Notes: generated by a model not told the origin, from the letters alone. Counted from the first letter of the stretch, positions 46,655 to 56,503 are shown. The stretch: 64,000 bases of DNA from Pseudodesulfovibrio sp. 5S69 (GCF_037094465.1 NZ_CP146609.1:1-64000); one strand, 5' to 3'. Numbers and translations are program-made.

Positions 46655-48184
46655 TTACTTTTTCCGATTCTTCTTATTCTTCTTTTTGTTCAGCTTTTTC
46701 TTCTTGCGCTCTTTGAGCGTCTTCTTGGAGACGGTCCGCTGGGGAGCTTCCTCCTCCATGCCGGGCATCCCGGGCATGCCGGGCATTCCGGGCATGCCGC
46801 CGCCCAGCGCGCTCATGTCGGGCATGCCGCCCCCGCCCAGGCCGGGCAGCTTGGGCAGGCCGAACTTGCCCTTCTTCTTTTTGCCGCCGCCCATCATGGA
46901 CTGCATGACCTTGCTCATCTGCTTGAAATTCTTGATGAGCGCGTTGACGTCCGCGACCTTCACGCCCGAGCCCCGGGCGATGCGGTCCTTGCGGCTCGCG
47001 TTCTTGAGCAAGTCGGGCTGGCGGCGCTCCTTCAGGGTCATGGCGGAGATGATCGCCTCGGTGCGCTTCATCTCGTCCTCGGGCAGGGCATTGTCGCCGA
47101 GCTGCTTCATGATGTTGCCCATGCCGGGAATCATCTTGAGCAGCCCTTCCATGGACCCGAGCTTCTTGAGCTTCTTCATGTGGCCCAGGAAGTCCTCGAA
47201 ATCGAACTCGGCCTTGGCCATCTTCTCGGCCATGGCCTTGGCCTCGTCCTCGTCGATCTGGCTCTGGGCCTTCTCGATGAGGGTCATCATGTCGCCCATG
47301 CCGAGGATGCGCGAAGCGATGCGGTCCGGGTGGAAGAGCTCCAGGTCGGACAGCTTCTCGCCCACGCCCACGAACTTGACGGAACGGCCGGTCACGGTCT
47401 TGATGGACAGGGCCGCGCCGCCTCGGGCGTCGCCGTCCATCTTGGTCAGGACCACGCCGGTGATGCCGAGCTTCTCGTTGAAGCTCTCGGCCACGGTCAC
47501 GGCGTCCTGGCCGGTCATGGCGTCGGCCACGAACAAAATTTCCTGCGGCTCGCACTCGCGCTTGATGTTCGCCAGCTCGTCCATCAACGTCTCGTCTATG
47601 TGCAGGCGGCCCGCGGTGTCGAACAGGATCAGGTCGCAGCCGAGTTCCTCGGCCTTGGCCATGGCGTCCTTGCAGATGTCCACCGGATTCATGTCCGTGG
47701 TGGACGGGTAGACCGGCACGTCGAGCTGCCGGGCCAGGGTGTTCAACTGGTCGATGGCCGCCGGGCGGTAGACGTCGGCGGGCACCAGGTACGGCTTCTT
47801 GCCGTGCTGCTTGCGCAAAAACAGCGCGATCTTGCCCGAGGAGGTGGTCTTGCCCGAGCCCTGCAGGCCGACCATCATCAGCTTGAGCGGCCTGGCCTTG
47901 AGGTCCAGGTCCTGCTGCTCGCCGCCGAGCAGCTCGATGAGCTCCTCGTTGACGATCTTGATGAAGTGCTGGCCGGGTTCGAGCCCCTTGAGGACCTCAT
48001 CGCCCAGGGCGCGCTCCTTGACCTGATCGACGAACTGCTTGACCACCTTGAAGTTGACGTCGGCCTCCAGGAGCGCGAGACGCACCTCCCTCAGACCCTC
48101 CTTGATATTGTTCTCATCAAGGGTCTTTTTGCCGCCCAACTTGGAGAAGGTGGCGCCGAGTCTTTCTTGCAGGCTCTCGAACAA
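46655..48184 (-). CDS. ffh: Signal recognition particle protein Ffh
   Basis: 509 aa. NG GTPase domain with GLQGSGKTTSSGKIA, DTAGRLHID, TKMDGDARGGAALS and GVGEKLSDLELF; M domain with RIARGSGV and an unusually long tail containing GMPGMPGMPGMPGM repeats and a Lys-rich end (KKKKLNKKKNKKNRKK). It targets nascent membrane proteins with 4.5S RNA. It heads the ffh-rpsP-khpA-rimM-trmD-rplS order. Confidence 0.96.
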   Translation of the reverse strand: MFESLQERLGATFSKLGGKKTLDENNIKEGLREVRLALLEADVNFKVVKQFVDQVKERALGDEVLKGLEPGQHFIKIVNEELIELLGGEQQDLDLKARPLKLMMVGLQGSGKTTSSGKIALFLRKQHGKKPYLVPADVYRPAAIDQLNTLARQLDVPVYPSTTDMNPVDICKDAMAKAEELGCDLILFDTAGRLHIDETLMDELANIKRECEPQEILFVADAMTGQDAVTVAESFNEKLGITGVVLTKMDGDARGGAALSIKTVTGRSVKFVGVGEKLSDLELFHPDRIASRILGMGDMMTLIEKAQSQIDEDEAKAMAEKMAKAEFDFEDFLGHMKKLKKLGSMEGLLKMIPGMGNIMKQLGDNALPEDEMKRTEAIISAMTLKERRQPDLLKNASRKDRIARGSGVKVADVNALIKNFKQMSKVMQSMMGGGKKKKGKFGLPKLPGLGGGGMPDMSALGGGMPGMPGMPGMPGMEEEAPQRTVSKKTLKERKKKKLNKKKNKKNRKK

Positions 48185-48455
48185 CGGATCAACTCCCTGG
48201 AATTACTAAATTTATTCTTTTTACCTGCGCGAAGACCACCGTCCATCGCGGGCAAAGAGGACGTTTGTTAAGCCAGATTCCCCGGATAGTCAAGGGCGGC
48301 GGGGGATGGCTCCCGGCGGTGTTCCCTTGCCACGAGGACGCATTTGCCGCACCGGGGCGCTGAGCATACCCGGTTGCTCCGCCTTTCGCCACCCCGCCGC
48401 AAAACCGCCTCCCGAGTTGCGCGTGGACCGGGAATGTGCGAATAATCCATGGCAT

Positions 48456-49223
48456 ATGACGCACCACAGGGAACCGCTCTTCGTCCAAGTCTGGCTGACC
48501 CACTTCGTGCCCTGCTTCTTTGCCGGGGCCGTGCTCCTGCTCACGGCCGGCAGGCTGCCCCTGCCGCGGCTGCTCCCGGACGGCGCGGCCGCCGACCCGC
48601 TCCGGTCCGCGCTCAACGGCGCGGCCGTGGCCCTGATCACCCTGCTCTACCACCGCTGGCGGAACCGGCGCATCCAACGCTACTGGCCGGACGCCGTGGC
48701 CATATACACCGGCATCCGGCTGCGCCGGGCGGTCCTGGTCGGCTTCCTGGCCGGGGCGGCGGACATCCTGCTGACCCTGAACGAGTGGGGCGTCCTCTTC
48801 CTGGCGGCCCTGATCCTGTCCGTGCTGGGCTGGAACCTGCGCGCCTTCGCCCTGCGCGCCCTGACCCTGCTGCGGCCCCACGGCCGGATCACCTGGGCCG
48901 ACGTGAACGAGCTGCTGCGCATCTACCTGGCCACCCTGATCGGCTTCACCCTGGTCAACGCGGCCCTGGACGGGCTGCACGTCCTGGCCGGGAACCCGCC
49001 GCCGTTCAATTTCATGGCCGGGGGCGGCGAGCCCTTTCTCAACGCCCTGTACTACACGGTGGTGACCATGACCACGCTCGGCTTCGGCGACATCGTGCCG
49101 CGCACCTGGGACGGCAAGGTCCTGCTGATCATCCAGAGCCTGCTCAGCTACTTCATGTTCGCCATCATGGTCGGCATCATCACCCGCGGCGTGACCGGGG
49201 CCGGGGGCAGGGACAAGGACTAG
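48456..49223 (+). CDS. Two-pore-helix-type potassium channel protein
   Basis: 255 aa. About five hydrophobic segments, with the selectivity filter TMTTLGFGDIVP near residue 203 followed by the last helix. TLGFGD is a variant of TVGYGD. No RCK or cyclic-nucleotide domain. The N-terminus has extra helices before the pore. Start at 48456 by hydrophobicity; the ribosome site is weak. Inner membrane. Confidence 0.75.
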   Translation: MTHHREPLFVQVWLTHFVPCFFAGAVLLLTAGRLPLPRLLPDGAAADPLRSALNGAAVALITLLYHRWRNRRIQRYWPDAVAIYTGIRLRRAVLVGFLAGAADILLTLNEWGVLFLAALILSVLGWNLRAFALRALTLLRPHGRITWADVNELLRIYLATLIGFTLVNAALDGLHVLAGNPPPFNFMAGGGEPFLNALYYTVVTMTTLGFGDIVPRTWDGKVLLIIQSLLSYFMFAIMVGIITRGVTGAGGRDKD

Positions 49224-49306
49224 CCCCCGCCTTGTGCACCCCCTGTGCAAGCGGTTGCCAGCGGCGCGCGATGGGTATAGGGACCCGCCAGACAAGACAG
49301 GTTCCC

Positions 49307-50281
49307 ATGAAAATCACTCCCGACCGTTTCCGGCTGGCCGTCCAGGCGGCCTTCACCCTCCTCTCCCTGTACGCGGGCTACCGCTTCATCCTCTTCCTGA
49401 ACTGGGCCTCGGGCCGTTCGGACGCGTTCGTGCCCAAGCCCGGCGCGGTGGAGGGATTTTTGCCCATCAGCGCGCTGCTGGGCTTCCGGCGGCTGGTCTC
49501 GTCCGGCTTCTGGGACCGCGCCCATCCGGCAGGGCTGGCCGTGTTCCTGGCCGCCCTGATCATGGCCTTCCTGTTCCGCAAGGGGTTCTGCGGCTACGTC
49601 TGTCCGGTGGGTTTCCTGTCCGGGCTGCTGGAGCGGGCCGGGCGCAGGCTCGGCATGGCCCGGATCCCGCCCCGCCGGGTCGACCTCGCCCTGCATGTCT
49701 TCAAATACCTCGGCATGGGCGGCTTCGTGTTCGCGGTCTTCGCCATGGGCCCGCGCTCGCTGGAGTCCTTCCTGCGCAGCCCGTTCAACATGACCTCGGA
49801 CGCGCGCATGCTCGACTTCTTCCTGCACCCGTCCGGCATGGCCCTGGCCGTGCTCGCGGCCCTGGCCCTGCTCAGCCTCATCGTGCGCAACTTCTGGTGC
49901 CGGTACCTCTGCCCCTACGGCGCGCTGCTCGGGCTCTTCGCCTGGTTCGGGCCGGTCCGCGTCAAGCGCGACCGGGACGCCTGCGTCCACTGCGGCAAAT
50001 GTTCGGCCAGTTGCCCGGCGGGCATCCCGGTGGAAAAGAAGGACGCGGTGCTCAGCCCGGAGTGCATCGGCTGCGGCCGGTGCGTCGGGGCCTGCCCGGT
50101 CGAGGGGTGCCTCGGCTTCCGGGCGCTGGGCAGGCGCATTCCGTGGCAGACCGTGGCCGTGGGCGCCGTGCTGGTGCTGCTGATCGCCAGGGTCTGGGCC
50201 GGGTACGCAGGGGTCTGGGACAACCCCCTGCCGCCGGACATGCTCAAGCGTGTCTACCAGGCGGGCGCGGGGCTGATGTAG
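49307..50281 (+). CDS. NapH/CcoG-like membrane polyferredoxin
   Basis: 324 aa. Four or five membrane helices with CGYVCPVGFLSG and CRYLCPYGALLG motifs, then two 4Fe-4S clusters (CVHCGKCSASCP and CIGCGRCVGACP) and a final helix. Such proteins move electrons from quinol or to periplasmic or assembly partners. The partner is not evident from neighbours. Confidence 0.85.
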   Translation: MKITPDRFRLAVQAAFTLLSLYAGYRFILFLNWASGRSDAFVPKPGAVEGFLPISALLGFRRLVSSGFWDRAHPAGLAVFLAALIMAFLFRKGFCGYVCPVGFLSGLLERAGRRLGMARIPPRRVDLALHVFKYLGMGGFVFAVFAMGPRSLESFLRSPFNMTSDARMLDFFLHPSGMALAVLAALALLSLIVRNFWCRYLCPYGALLGLFAWFGPVRVKRDRDACVHCGKCSASCPAGIPVEKKDAVLSPECIGCGRCVGACPVEGCLGFRALGRRIPWQTVAVGAVLVLLIARVWAGYAGVWDNPLPPDMLKRVYQAGAGLM

Positions 50282-50284
50282 CGC

Positions 50285-50620
50285 CTACTCCGCGCAGTCC
50301 ACGCAATAGGCCGTCTCGGGCATGGCCTTGAGCCGGGCCATGGGGATGGGTTCGCCGCAATCCAGGCACAGGCCGAACTCCTCGTCCTCGTCCACCCGCT
50401 TGAGGGCCTCCTCCAGGCGGGCCAGCCGGACCCGGGCCTTGGACAGTTGCGCCTCGGCCACGGACTGGTTGACGATGGTGTCCATGCGCGAAATACGCCC
50501 GATGGCGTTGTCCGGGGCCACGGGCTTGACCAGCTCCTCCAGCCGGGGAATCTCGGCCTTGAGCGCGTCCATTTCCTCTTCGGCGAACCGCTTGAATTCC
50601 TTCTTCTGTGCCTCGGTCAC
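50285..50620 (-). CDS. TraR/DksA-type zinc-finger protein
   Basis: 111 aa. An N-terminal coiled coil (about 5-85) and a C4 zinc finger CLDCGEPI...YCVDC, the DksA/TraR architecture that enters the RNA-polymerase secondary channel. The short coil favours a TraR- or YbiI-like member over true DksA. Its ATG overlaps the stop of the aminotransferase gene. Confidence 0.82.
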   Translation of the reverse strand: MTEAQKKEFKRFAEEEMDALKAEIPRLEELVKPVAPDNAIGRISRMDTIVNQSVAEAQLSKARVRLARLEEALKRVDEDEEFGLCLDCGEPIPMARLKAMPETAYCVDCAE

Positions 50621-51774
50621 GCGAGCCTCCCCAGCCGCTGCATGGCGTCCTCCAGAACATCCATCTCCTTGGCGAAGCAGAACCGCGCCAGGGTCTCACC
50701 CACCGGGCCGGAATAGAAGGCCGAGCCCGGCACGCAGGCCACGCCGGTCTTTTCCAGCAGGTACAGGGCGCGCTCCTTGGCCGTGGCGCCGGGCAGCCCG
50801 GTCACGTCGGCCAGGGTGTAGTAGGCCCCGTCCGGGACGTGCGGGGTCAGCCCCACCGAGCGCAGGGCGTCGCAGAAACGGTCCCGCTTCATCTGGTGGT
50901 CGTCGGACACGCCTTGGTAATAGTCCGGGCCGAGTTCCTCCAGGCCCTTGGCCGCGCCGACCTGCAAGGGCGCGGGCGCGCAGACGTAGACCAGGTCGCT
51001 GAAGTGGCCGATGGCCAGGGCCCATTCCGGGTCGCACAGGGCGTAGCCCAGCCGCCAGCCGGTGATGGCGAAGACCTTGGACAGCCCCGAGATGGTGATG
51101 GTCCTCTTGGCCATGCCCGGCAGGGTGGCGGGGGCGATGTGTTGCTTTCCGTCAAAGACGAAGTGCTCGTAGATCTCGTCGGTGAAGACGAACAGGTCGT
51201 GGGACTCGGCGAAATCGGCGATGAGCTCAAGCTCCCCGCGATCAAAGACCTTGCCCGCGGGATTGGACGGGGTGTTCAGGACGATGGCCCGCGTCCTCGC
51301 GGTCACGGCCCGCTCCAGGTCCTCGGCAACGAAGCCCCACTCGGGCGGCTGAAGGGTGACGTAGACCGGCTTGATGCCGAGCGAGACCATGGTCACGATG
51401 TGATAGCCGTAGTACGGCTCGAAGACCAGGACCTCGTCGCCCTCGTCGAGCAGGGCCAGGCAGGCGGCGTAGAACGCGCCCGTGGCCCCGCAGGACACGA
51501 CCACCTGGTTGTCCGGGTCCAGGTCCATGCCGGTGAACCTGCGCTGCTTGGCCGCGATGGCCCCGCGCAGCCTGGGCAGGCCGTCGAAGCGGGTGTAGAT
51601 GTTGGTGCCCGCGCGCATGGCCTGCTCCGCGCCCTCGATGACCGGGGCGGGGACGGGCAGGTCGCACACGCCCTGGGCCAGGTTCACGCCGGACACGCGG
51701 GCGCACTCCAGGGTCATGTTGCGGATTTCGGACTGGGCCACAAGCGGTCTGCGCTTGCTCATTTTCAGCGACAT
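50617..51774 (-). CDS. Class I/II PLP-dependent aminotransferase
   Basis: 385 aa. PLP-lysine motif SGLSKVFAITGWRLGY, TPSNPAGKVF, TDEIYEHFVFDG and NIYTRFDGLPRLRGAIA. It fits the kynurenine/methionine aminotransferase-like branch (YbdL/PatA); substrate unknown. Start 51774 (MSLKMSK); Met at 51762 is possible. Coupled to the DksA-like gene. Confidence 0.85.
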   Translation of the reverse strand: MSLKMSKRRPLVAQSEIRNMTLECARVSGVNLAQGVCDLPVPAPVIEGAEQAMRAGTNIYTRFDGLPRLRGAIAAKQRRFTGMDLDPDNQVVVSCGATGAFYAACLALLDEGDEVLVFEPYYGYHIVTMVSLGIKPVYVTLQPPEWGFVAEDLERAVTARTRAIVLNTPSNPAGKVFDRGELELIADFAESHDLFVFTDEIYEHFVFDGKQHIAPATLPGMAKRTITISGLSKVFAITGWRLGYALCDPEWALAIGHFSDLVYVCAPAPLQVGAAKGLEELGPDYYQGVSDDHQMKRDRFCDALRSVGLTPHVPDGAYYTLADVTGLPGATAKERALYLLEKTGVACVPGSAFYSGPVGETLARFCFAKEMDVLEDAMQRLGRLA

Positions 51775-51827
51775 GGGGTACTCTCGGGGTGAAAAGGGTA
51801 ATACATAACAATAAGGACAGACCATAT

Positions 51828-52577
51828 ATGAGTTTACTGCGGAATAAAACCCTGGTCCTGACCGGGGCGTCCATGGGCATAGGCGAAGCCCTGGCCGAGG
51901 AACTGGCCGGAGAGGGCGTGAGCCTCGTTCTCGGCGCACGCACGAGGGACAAGCTGCTGGCGGTGCGCGACCGCTGCCGCGCGCTCGGCGTGCGCGCGGA
52001 GTGCGTGGCCGGCGACGCGGCCGACGATGCGGTGGCGGCCCAACTCGTGGACACGGCCCTGAAACTGGGCGATTTCCATGGCTTCATCCACGCCGCCGGA
52101 GTGCTCGCGCCCGGCCCGGCCGTGTGGGAGCTTTCCGCCGAGCGCTTCCGTGAGGTGGTGGACGGCTCCCTGGTCGCGGCCCACCAGCTCATGCGCCACG
52201 CCGTGCCCCGGTTGCTGGAGCGCGGCGAGGGGATGGCCGTGTTCTTCGGGTCCGGGGCCGCACAGCGGCCCCAGACCGGCATCGGGGCGTACTGCGCGGC
52301 CAAGGCCGGCGAGGAGCACCTGGCCCGCCAACTGGCCAACGAGGCCCCGGCGATCACCACCGTCATCTGGCGGCCCGGCGTGGTCGAGACGCGCATGCAG
52401 GCCGACGCCCGCACGGCCGTGGGCTCGGCCGCCGCGCCCCTGCGGGAACTGTTCGCCTCCTGGTGCCGGGACGGCCTGCTCCTGACCCCGAAGCAATCCG
52501 CGCGCGGCCTGGTGGACTTCCTCCAGGGGGATCCGCGCGCATACCACGGCAAGGTCGCGGACATCCGGAAGATTTGA
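51828..52577 (+). CDS. Short-chain dehydrogenase/reductase
   Basis: 249 aa. Cofactor loop TGASMGIGEALA, HAAGV in place of NAG, catalytic Ser in FFGSGAA and YCAAK. Substrate unknown. AAGGA 8 nt before ATG 51828 sets the start. It is divergent from the aminotransferase across 53 bp, so the two promoters overlap. Confidence 0.85.
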   Translation: MSLLRNKTLVLTGASMGIGEALAEELAGEGVSLVLGARTRDKLLAVRDRCRALGVRAECVAGDAADDAVAAQLVDTALKLGDFHGFIHAAGVLAPGPAVWELSAERFREVVDGSLVAAHQLMRHAVPRLLERGEGMAVFFGSGAAQRPQTGIGAYCAAKAGEEHLARQLANEAPAITTVIWRPGVVETRMQADARTAVGSAAAPLRELFASWCRDGLLLTPKQSARGLVDFLQGDPRAYHGKVADIRKI

Positions 52578-52596
52578 CCCCCCCCATAAGGGGGGG
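52578..52596 (+). other. C7/G7 hairpin after the SDR gene
   Basis: A run of C and a run of G flank ATAA, starting at the stop codon. No proper U-run. The rest of the 329-bp gap to 52906 shows no gene or clear signal. Confidence 0.4.
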
Positions 52597-52906
52597 CTAT
52601 GGTTGTTTCGCTCTGAGCTGCCGACAAGGAGTTCCCGGTGCAACGCCCGTCGCCCCCGGCCCTTCGCCCTGCGGCCCCTTTTCTGCATCCCGTCGTGGGC
52701 CGCTTTCCTATCCGCCTGGGTTCACCCCCTTTTCCCGGTTTCCGTCCCTGCACGGTCCCTTGCCCGACACCCCCGCGCACGCACCGCGCCTCCCTTCCTC
52801 CCGCCGTTCCCGGCGACCCCGCCGAACAGTTCGAAAACCGGATGTCCGCGCCGTGGCGCATCGGCATCCGGGATGCCGATCTTCCAACCCGATCGAGGAC
52901 AACGTG

Positions 52907-53461
52907 ATGCAAATATTCCGCACGCCCCTCGGGGCACCCCTTTCTCCCTGCCTGCTCCTGCTGCTCCTGTCGTCTCTCCCGCTCTGGGGCTGCGGCCCGA
53001 ACACACAGCCCCCGCTCACGGCCGAGGAGGCCGACAAGTTCGTGCACGATAACCGGCTCGTTCAGGAGCGCGGCCAGGAGTTCCGGCAATCCCTCGGGAT
53101 CATGGACCTTCGGGAGCTCGACAAGACCGTGGGGCGAGCCAAGCAGGCCAAGATCATGGAACTGGGTTGGAGCCCGGACCGCTACCGGTACGTGTTCAAT
53201 CTCTTCCTCAATGCCCTGCGCATGGAAGGCTACCGGAAATCCCTGGCCCGCCTCGAAAGGGAGATGGGCAGGCCCGCCTCCGCCTCCAAGCTCGAACAGG
53301 TACGCAACACGTACGACTACATGGAGAAGAGCATGCGCGAGCTGGGCAAGCGGATCGAGGAGACCACCACCATCCCGGAGCGGACTTACGTCCACGAACG
53401 CCTGGGTTCGCTGTCGGAGCCGTTCGACGAGAGCGCCCCGACCTTTCACTGGATCGAATGA
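52907..53461 (+). CDS. Lipoprotein, paralogue of the next gene
   Basis: 184 aa. A signal peptide with a lipobox-like LPLWGC (Cys29) and a helical mature part with GWSPDRYRYVFNLFLNAL. The same text pattern (GW-xx-DR-x-x-Y) occurs in the lipoprotein at 53564, so they look like diverged copies. No family recognised. GAGG lies 8 nt before ATG. Confidence 0.65.
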   Translation: MQIFRTPLGAPLSPCLLLLLLSSLPLWGCGPNTQPPLTAEEADKFVHDNRLVQERGQEFRQSLGIMDLRELDKTVGRAKQAKIMELGWSPDRYRYVFNLFLNALRMEGYRKSLARLEREMGRPASASKLEQVRNTYDYMEKSMRELGKRIEETTTIPERTYVHERLGSLSEPFDESAPTFHWIE

Positions 53462-53563
53462 CGCGCCCGGCCCGCGAACCGGGTAAAAACCGGCCCGGGT
53501 TGACGCTGGGCGCACATCCTCCTATAGCCTGTAATACGGCTAACCCCTTTCAAGGAGAATCCC

Positions 53564-54106
53564 ATGAGAGTCCTCGCTTCCGCACTGCTTTCCCTGCTCG
53601 TCCTGGGCATGTTCGCCGCCTGCTCCGGCAACGAGACGGCCGACGATCCCAAGCTGTCCGACCAGGGCAAGGAGGTGGTCAAGGCCGTGGGCGGTCCCTT
53701 CACCGCCGACGAGTTCCGGAAATTTCTCGATGACCTGCCGAAGATCCCCGGCCTGACGAAGTCCGCGCAGGGCGCGAGCGACGCCTCGGGCGCGGCCATG
53801 AACACGGCGGTGCGGAACGCGATCAAGGACCAGGGATGGGACGAGGACCGTTTCCTGTACATATACAGCCACGCCATGACCATGGTGAACCTGGACCAGA
53901 TGCAGCGCATGACGGACCAGATGCAGGCCCAGTTCAAGGACATGCCCGACGACCAGCGCAAGGCCATGGAGCAGATGCTCTCCAAGCAGATCGGCGGCCA
54001 GTTGAACGACGTGCAGGCCGACGTGGACAAGCAGGTCCCGGCCTCGGAGCAGGCCATTGTCCGCGACAACATGGATAAGCTCATGCGCGTCATGGGCATA
54101 CGGTAG
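53564..54106 (+). CDS. Lipoprotein, helical, unknown function
   Basis: 180 aa. Clear lipobox LGMFAAC (Cys20). The mature part is helical and Gln/Met-rich, with GWDEDRFLYIYSHAMTMV and QMQRMTDQMQAQF. It resembles the upstream lipoprotein. AAGGAG 8 nt before the ATG. It is followed after 6 nt by the kinase-like gene. Confidence 0.7.
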   Translation: MRVLASALLSLLVLGMFAACSGNETADDPKLSDQGKEVVKAVGGPFTADEFRKFLDDLPKIPGLTKSAQGASDASGAAMNTAVRNAIKDQGWDEDRFLYIYSHAMTMVNLDQMQRMTDQMQAQFKDMPDDQRKAMEQMLSKQIGGQLNDVQADVDKQVPASEQAIVRDNMDKLMRVMGIR

Positions 54107-54112
54107 ACGGCC

Positions 54113-55054
54113 ATGACCGACCTGCTTTCGATCTGGGGATTGTCCGCGGGCCGACAGCGCACGGACATCATCCTGCCCGGCAGCCCGGAGCGCTGCCTGT
54201 CGCGCCGCGCCGTGGAGGACGGACAGGGCCGCGTGTGGATGCTCGAAACCCTGCGGCCGGGCCAGTTCGACCGCCGCGAGCGCATCGGCCGCGCCCTGGA
54301 CCGGCTGTCCCGCGCCGGGCTGCCCGTGCCCGCCTACCTGGCCGGGCCGGACGGCCGCTACGTGGTCGAGTCCGAGGGGCAGTATCTCCAGCTCTCCCCG
54401 TTCATCCCCGGCGACCCCCTGCCCCAGCCCGAATTCATCGAGGACGATGTGCGCGGTGAGAGCCTGGGCAAGTTTCTCTGCCGGCTGCGCGAAATCGCGG
54501 GCACGGTCCACGAGTTCGACGACGAGCCGCCCTTCCTCCTGGAGGGGTACGTCAACGAGCTCATGGCCGCCATGGCCGGACGCAGGCCGGACCTGCACCG
54601 GGCCCTGATTCCGGTCTTGCCCGTCCTGACGCCGCTCTTCGAGGCCTGGGGGAGCCTGCCGTCGGTCTTCTCCCACGGCGACTTCCACCCCCTGAACGTC
54701 ATCTGGCACGGCCGGTCCGCCGTGGCCGTCATCGACTGGGAGTTCGCGGGCCTCCGGCCCTGCCTGTTCGACGCGGCCAACTGCCTGGGCTGCGTGGGCA
54801 TCGAGGACCCGCCCGCCCTGGTGCGCGGCCTGGCCCCGGCCATGCTCCGGGCCATGCGCCGCGGCCTGTGCCTGGACCGGACCTCCCTGGCGCTGCTGCC
54901 CGAACTGATCCTCGGCCTGCGCTTCGCCTGGATGTCCGAATGGCTCCGCCGCAAGGACGAGGAGATGGCTCGGATCGAGGTCAGCTACATGCGCCTGCTG
55001 GCCAACTCCCTGGACACCCTGCTCCCGGCATGGGAAAAACTGCTCGGAGAGTGA
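54113..55054 (+). CDS. Aminoglycoside-phosphotransferase-fold kinase-like protein
   Basis: 313 aa. The catalytic loop SHGDFHPLNVIW and the metal-binding IDWEFAG (DFG equivalent) are intact, with an N-lobe of basic strands. It phosphorylates a small molecule; homoserine- or choline-kinase-like enzymes share this fold. Its stop overlaps the selO start (TGATG). Confidence 0.8.
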   Translation: MTDLLSIWGLSAGRQRTDIILPGSPERCLSRRAVEDGQGRVWMLETLRPGQFDRRERIGRALDRLSRAGLPVPAYLAGPDGRYVVESEGQYLQLSPFIPGDPLPQPEFIEDDVRGESLGKFLCRLREIAGTVHEFDDEPPFLLEGYVNELMAAMAGRRPDLHRALIPVLPVLTPLFEAWGSLPSVFSHGDFHPLNVIWHGRSAVAVIDWEFAGLRPCLFDAANCLGCVGIEDPPALVRGLAPAMLRAMRRGLCLDRTSLALLPELILGLRFAWMSEWLRRKDEEMARIEVSYMRLLANSLDTLLPAWEKLLGE

Positions 55055-56499
55055 TGCGCTTCATCAATACCTACGCCCGATTGCCCGAGTCCTTCTTCGA
55101 ACGGATCGCCCCCGAACCCGTGGCCGCCCCGGCTCTCATCCGCCTGAACCGCGACCTGGCCGCGCGCCTGGAGCTCGACCTGCCGGACGACGACGCGGAC
55201 CTGGCCGCGGTCTTCACCGGCAACCGGCTCCTGCCCGGCGCCGAGCCCATTGCCCAGGCCTACGCGGGGCATCAGTTCGGCCAGTTCGTGCCCCAGCTCG
55301 GCGACGGCCGCGCCCACCTGCTCGGCGAGGTGAAGAACGCGGCGGGCGAGCGGTTCGACATCCAGCTCAAGGGCTCGGGCCGGACCCGGTTCTCGCGCGG
55401 CGGCGACGGCCGCGCCCCGCTCGGGCCGGTCATCCGCGAGTACGTGGTCAGCGAGGCCATGCATGCCCTCGGCGTGCCGACCACCCGCGCCCTGGCCATG
55501 GCGGCCACGGGCCAGCCCGTGTTCCGCGAGGACGAACTGCCCGGCGCGGTCATCACCCGTGTGGCCTCGGGCTTCGTGCGCGTGGGCACCTTCGAATATT
55601 TCGCGGCCCGGCGCATGGAGGACGAGCTGCGCACCCTGGCCGACCACGTCATCGAGCGCAACCACCCGGCCGCACGGGAGGCCGGCAACCCGTACCTGGC
55701 CCTGTTCGAAGCCGTGTGTGCGGCCCAGGCCGACCTGATGGCCCGGTGGCTCTGTCTCGGCTTTGTGCACGGGGTCATGAACACGGACAACACCGCCGTG
55801 AGCGGCGAGACCATCGACTACGGACCGTGCGCCTTCCTGGACCACTACGACCCGGCCATGGTCTTCAGTTCCATCGACCACATGGGGCGCTACGCCTTCA
55901 ACCAGCAGCCCACGATCATGGCCTGGAACCTGGCCTGCCTGGGCGGCTGCCTCCTGCCCCTGCTCGATCCGGACGAGGCCACGGCCCGCGAGGCCGGGGA
56001 TGCGGTCCTGGAGCGGTTCATACCGGACTTCACCGGCCATTACCGCCGGAGGTTGTGCCGCAAGATCGGCCTGCCCGCCGACGACGACGCCTTTTCCCTG
56101 GCCCGGCGGCTTCTGGACCTCATGCGCCGCAGCCGAGCCGACTTCACCAACGCCTTCCGCGCCCTGTGCGACGCCCAGACGGCCCCGGCCCCCTTCTCCG
56201 CCCTGTTCGCCACCGCCGAGGAGATCGCCACCTGGCTCAACGACTGGCTCGCGCTGCTGGACCGGACCGGCTCGGCACCCGCCGCCCGGGAGACCATGCG
56301 CGCGGCCAACCCGGCCTTCATCCCGCGCAATCACCGTATCGAGGCGGCCATCCGAGCGGCCATGGGGGGCGACTTCGCGCCCGTCCACCGGCTGATCGAC
56401 GTCCTCGCGCACCCCTTCGACGACCAGCCCGAACACGCCGAATTCGCCGCCCCCCCACGTCCCGAGGAACGCGTCACCCAAACCTTCTGCGGCACCTAG
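55054..56499 (+). CDS. selO: Protein adenylyltransferase SelO (YdiU)
   Basis: 481 aa. PIAQAYAGHQFGQFVPQLGDGRA, QLKGSGRTRFSRGGDGRA, GVPTTRALA, HGVMNTDNTAVSGETIDYGP and FNQQPTIMAWNL are SelO hallmarks. It transfers AMP to protein hydroxyls under redox stress. The usual C-terminal CxxC or CxxU end is reduced to FCGT, which may lack the selenocysteine/cysteine pair. Coupled to the kinase-like gene, itself an odd pseudokinase-kinase pairing. Confidence 0.92.
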   Translation: MRFINTYARLPESFFERIAPEPVAAPALIRLNRDLAARLELDLPDDDADLAAVFTGNRLLPGAEPIAQAYAGHQFGQFVPQLGDGRAHLLGEVKNAAGERFDIQLKGSGRTRFSRGGDGRAPLGPVIREYVVSEAMHALGVPTTRALAMAATGQPVFREDELPGAVITRVASGFVRVGTFEYFAARRMEDELRTLADHVIERNHPAAREAGNPYLALFEAVCAAQADLMARWLCLGFVHGVMNTDNTAVSGETIDYGPCAFLDHYDPAMVFSSIDHMGRYAFNQQPTIMAWNLACLGGCLLPLLDPDEATAREAGDAVLERFIPDFTGHYRRRLCRKIGLPADDDAFSLARRLLDLMRRSRADFTNAFRALCDAQTAPAPFSALFATAEEIATWLNDWLALLDRTGSAPAARETMRAANPAFIPRNHRIEAAIRAAMGGDFAPVHRLIDVLAHPFDDQPEHAEFAAPPRPEERVTQTFCGT

Positions 56500-56503
56500 C
56501 CCG

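Noticed and set aside
48306..48455. N-terminal extension of the channel protein
   Set aside because: No ribosome site and Pro/Arg-rich text unlike the family; antisense to a shadow frame.
52463..52906. Long N-terminal extension of the lipoprotein at 52907, and other frames in the gap
   Set aside because: The lipoprotein signal peptide begins at 52907 with a good ribosome site; the gap text is Pro/Arg/Ser-rich.
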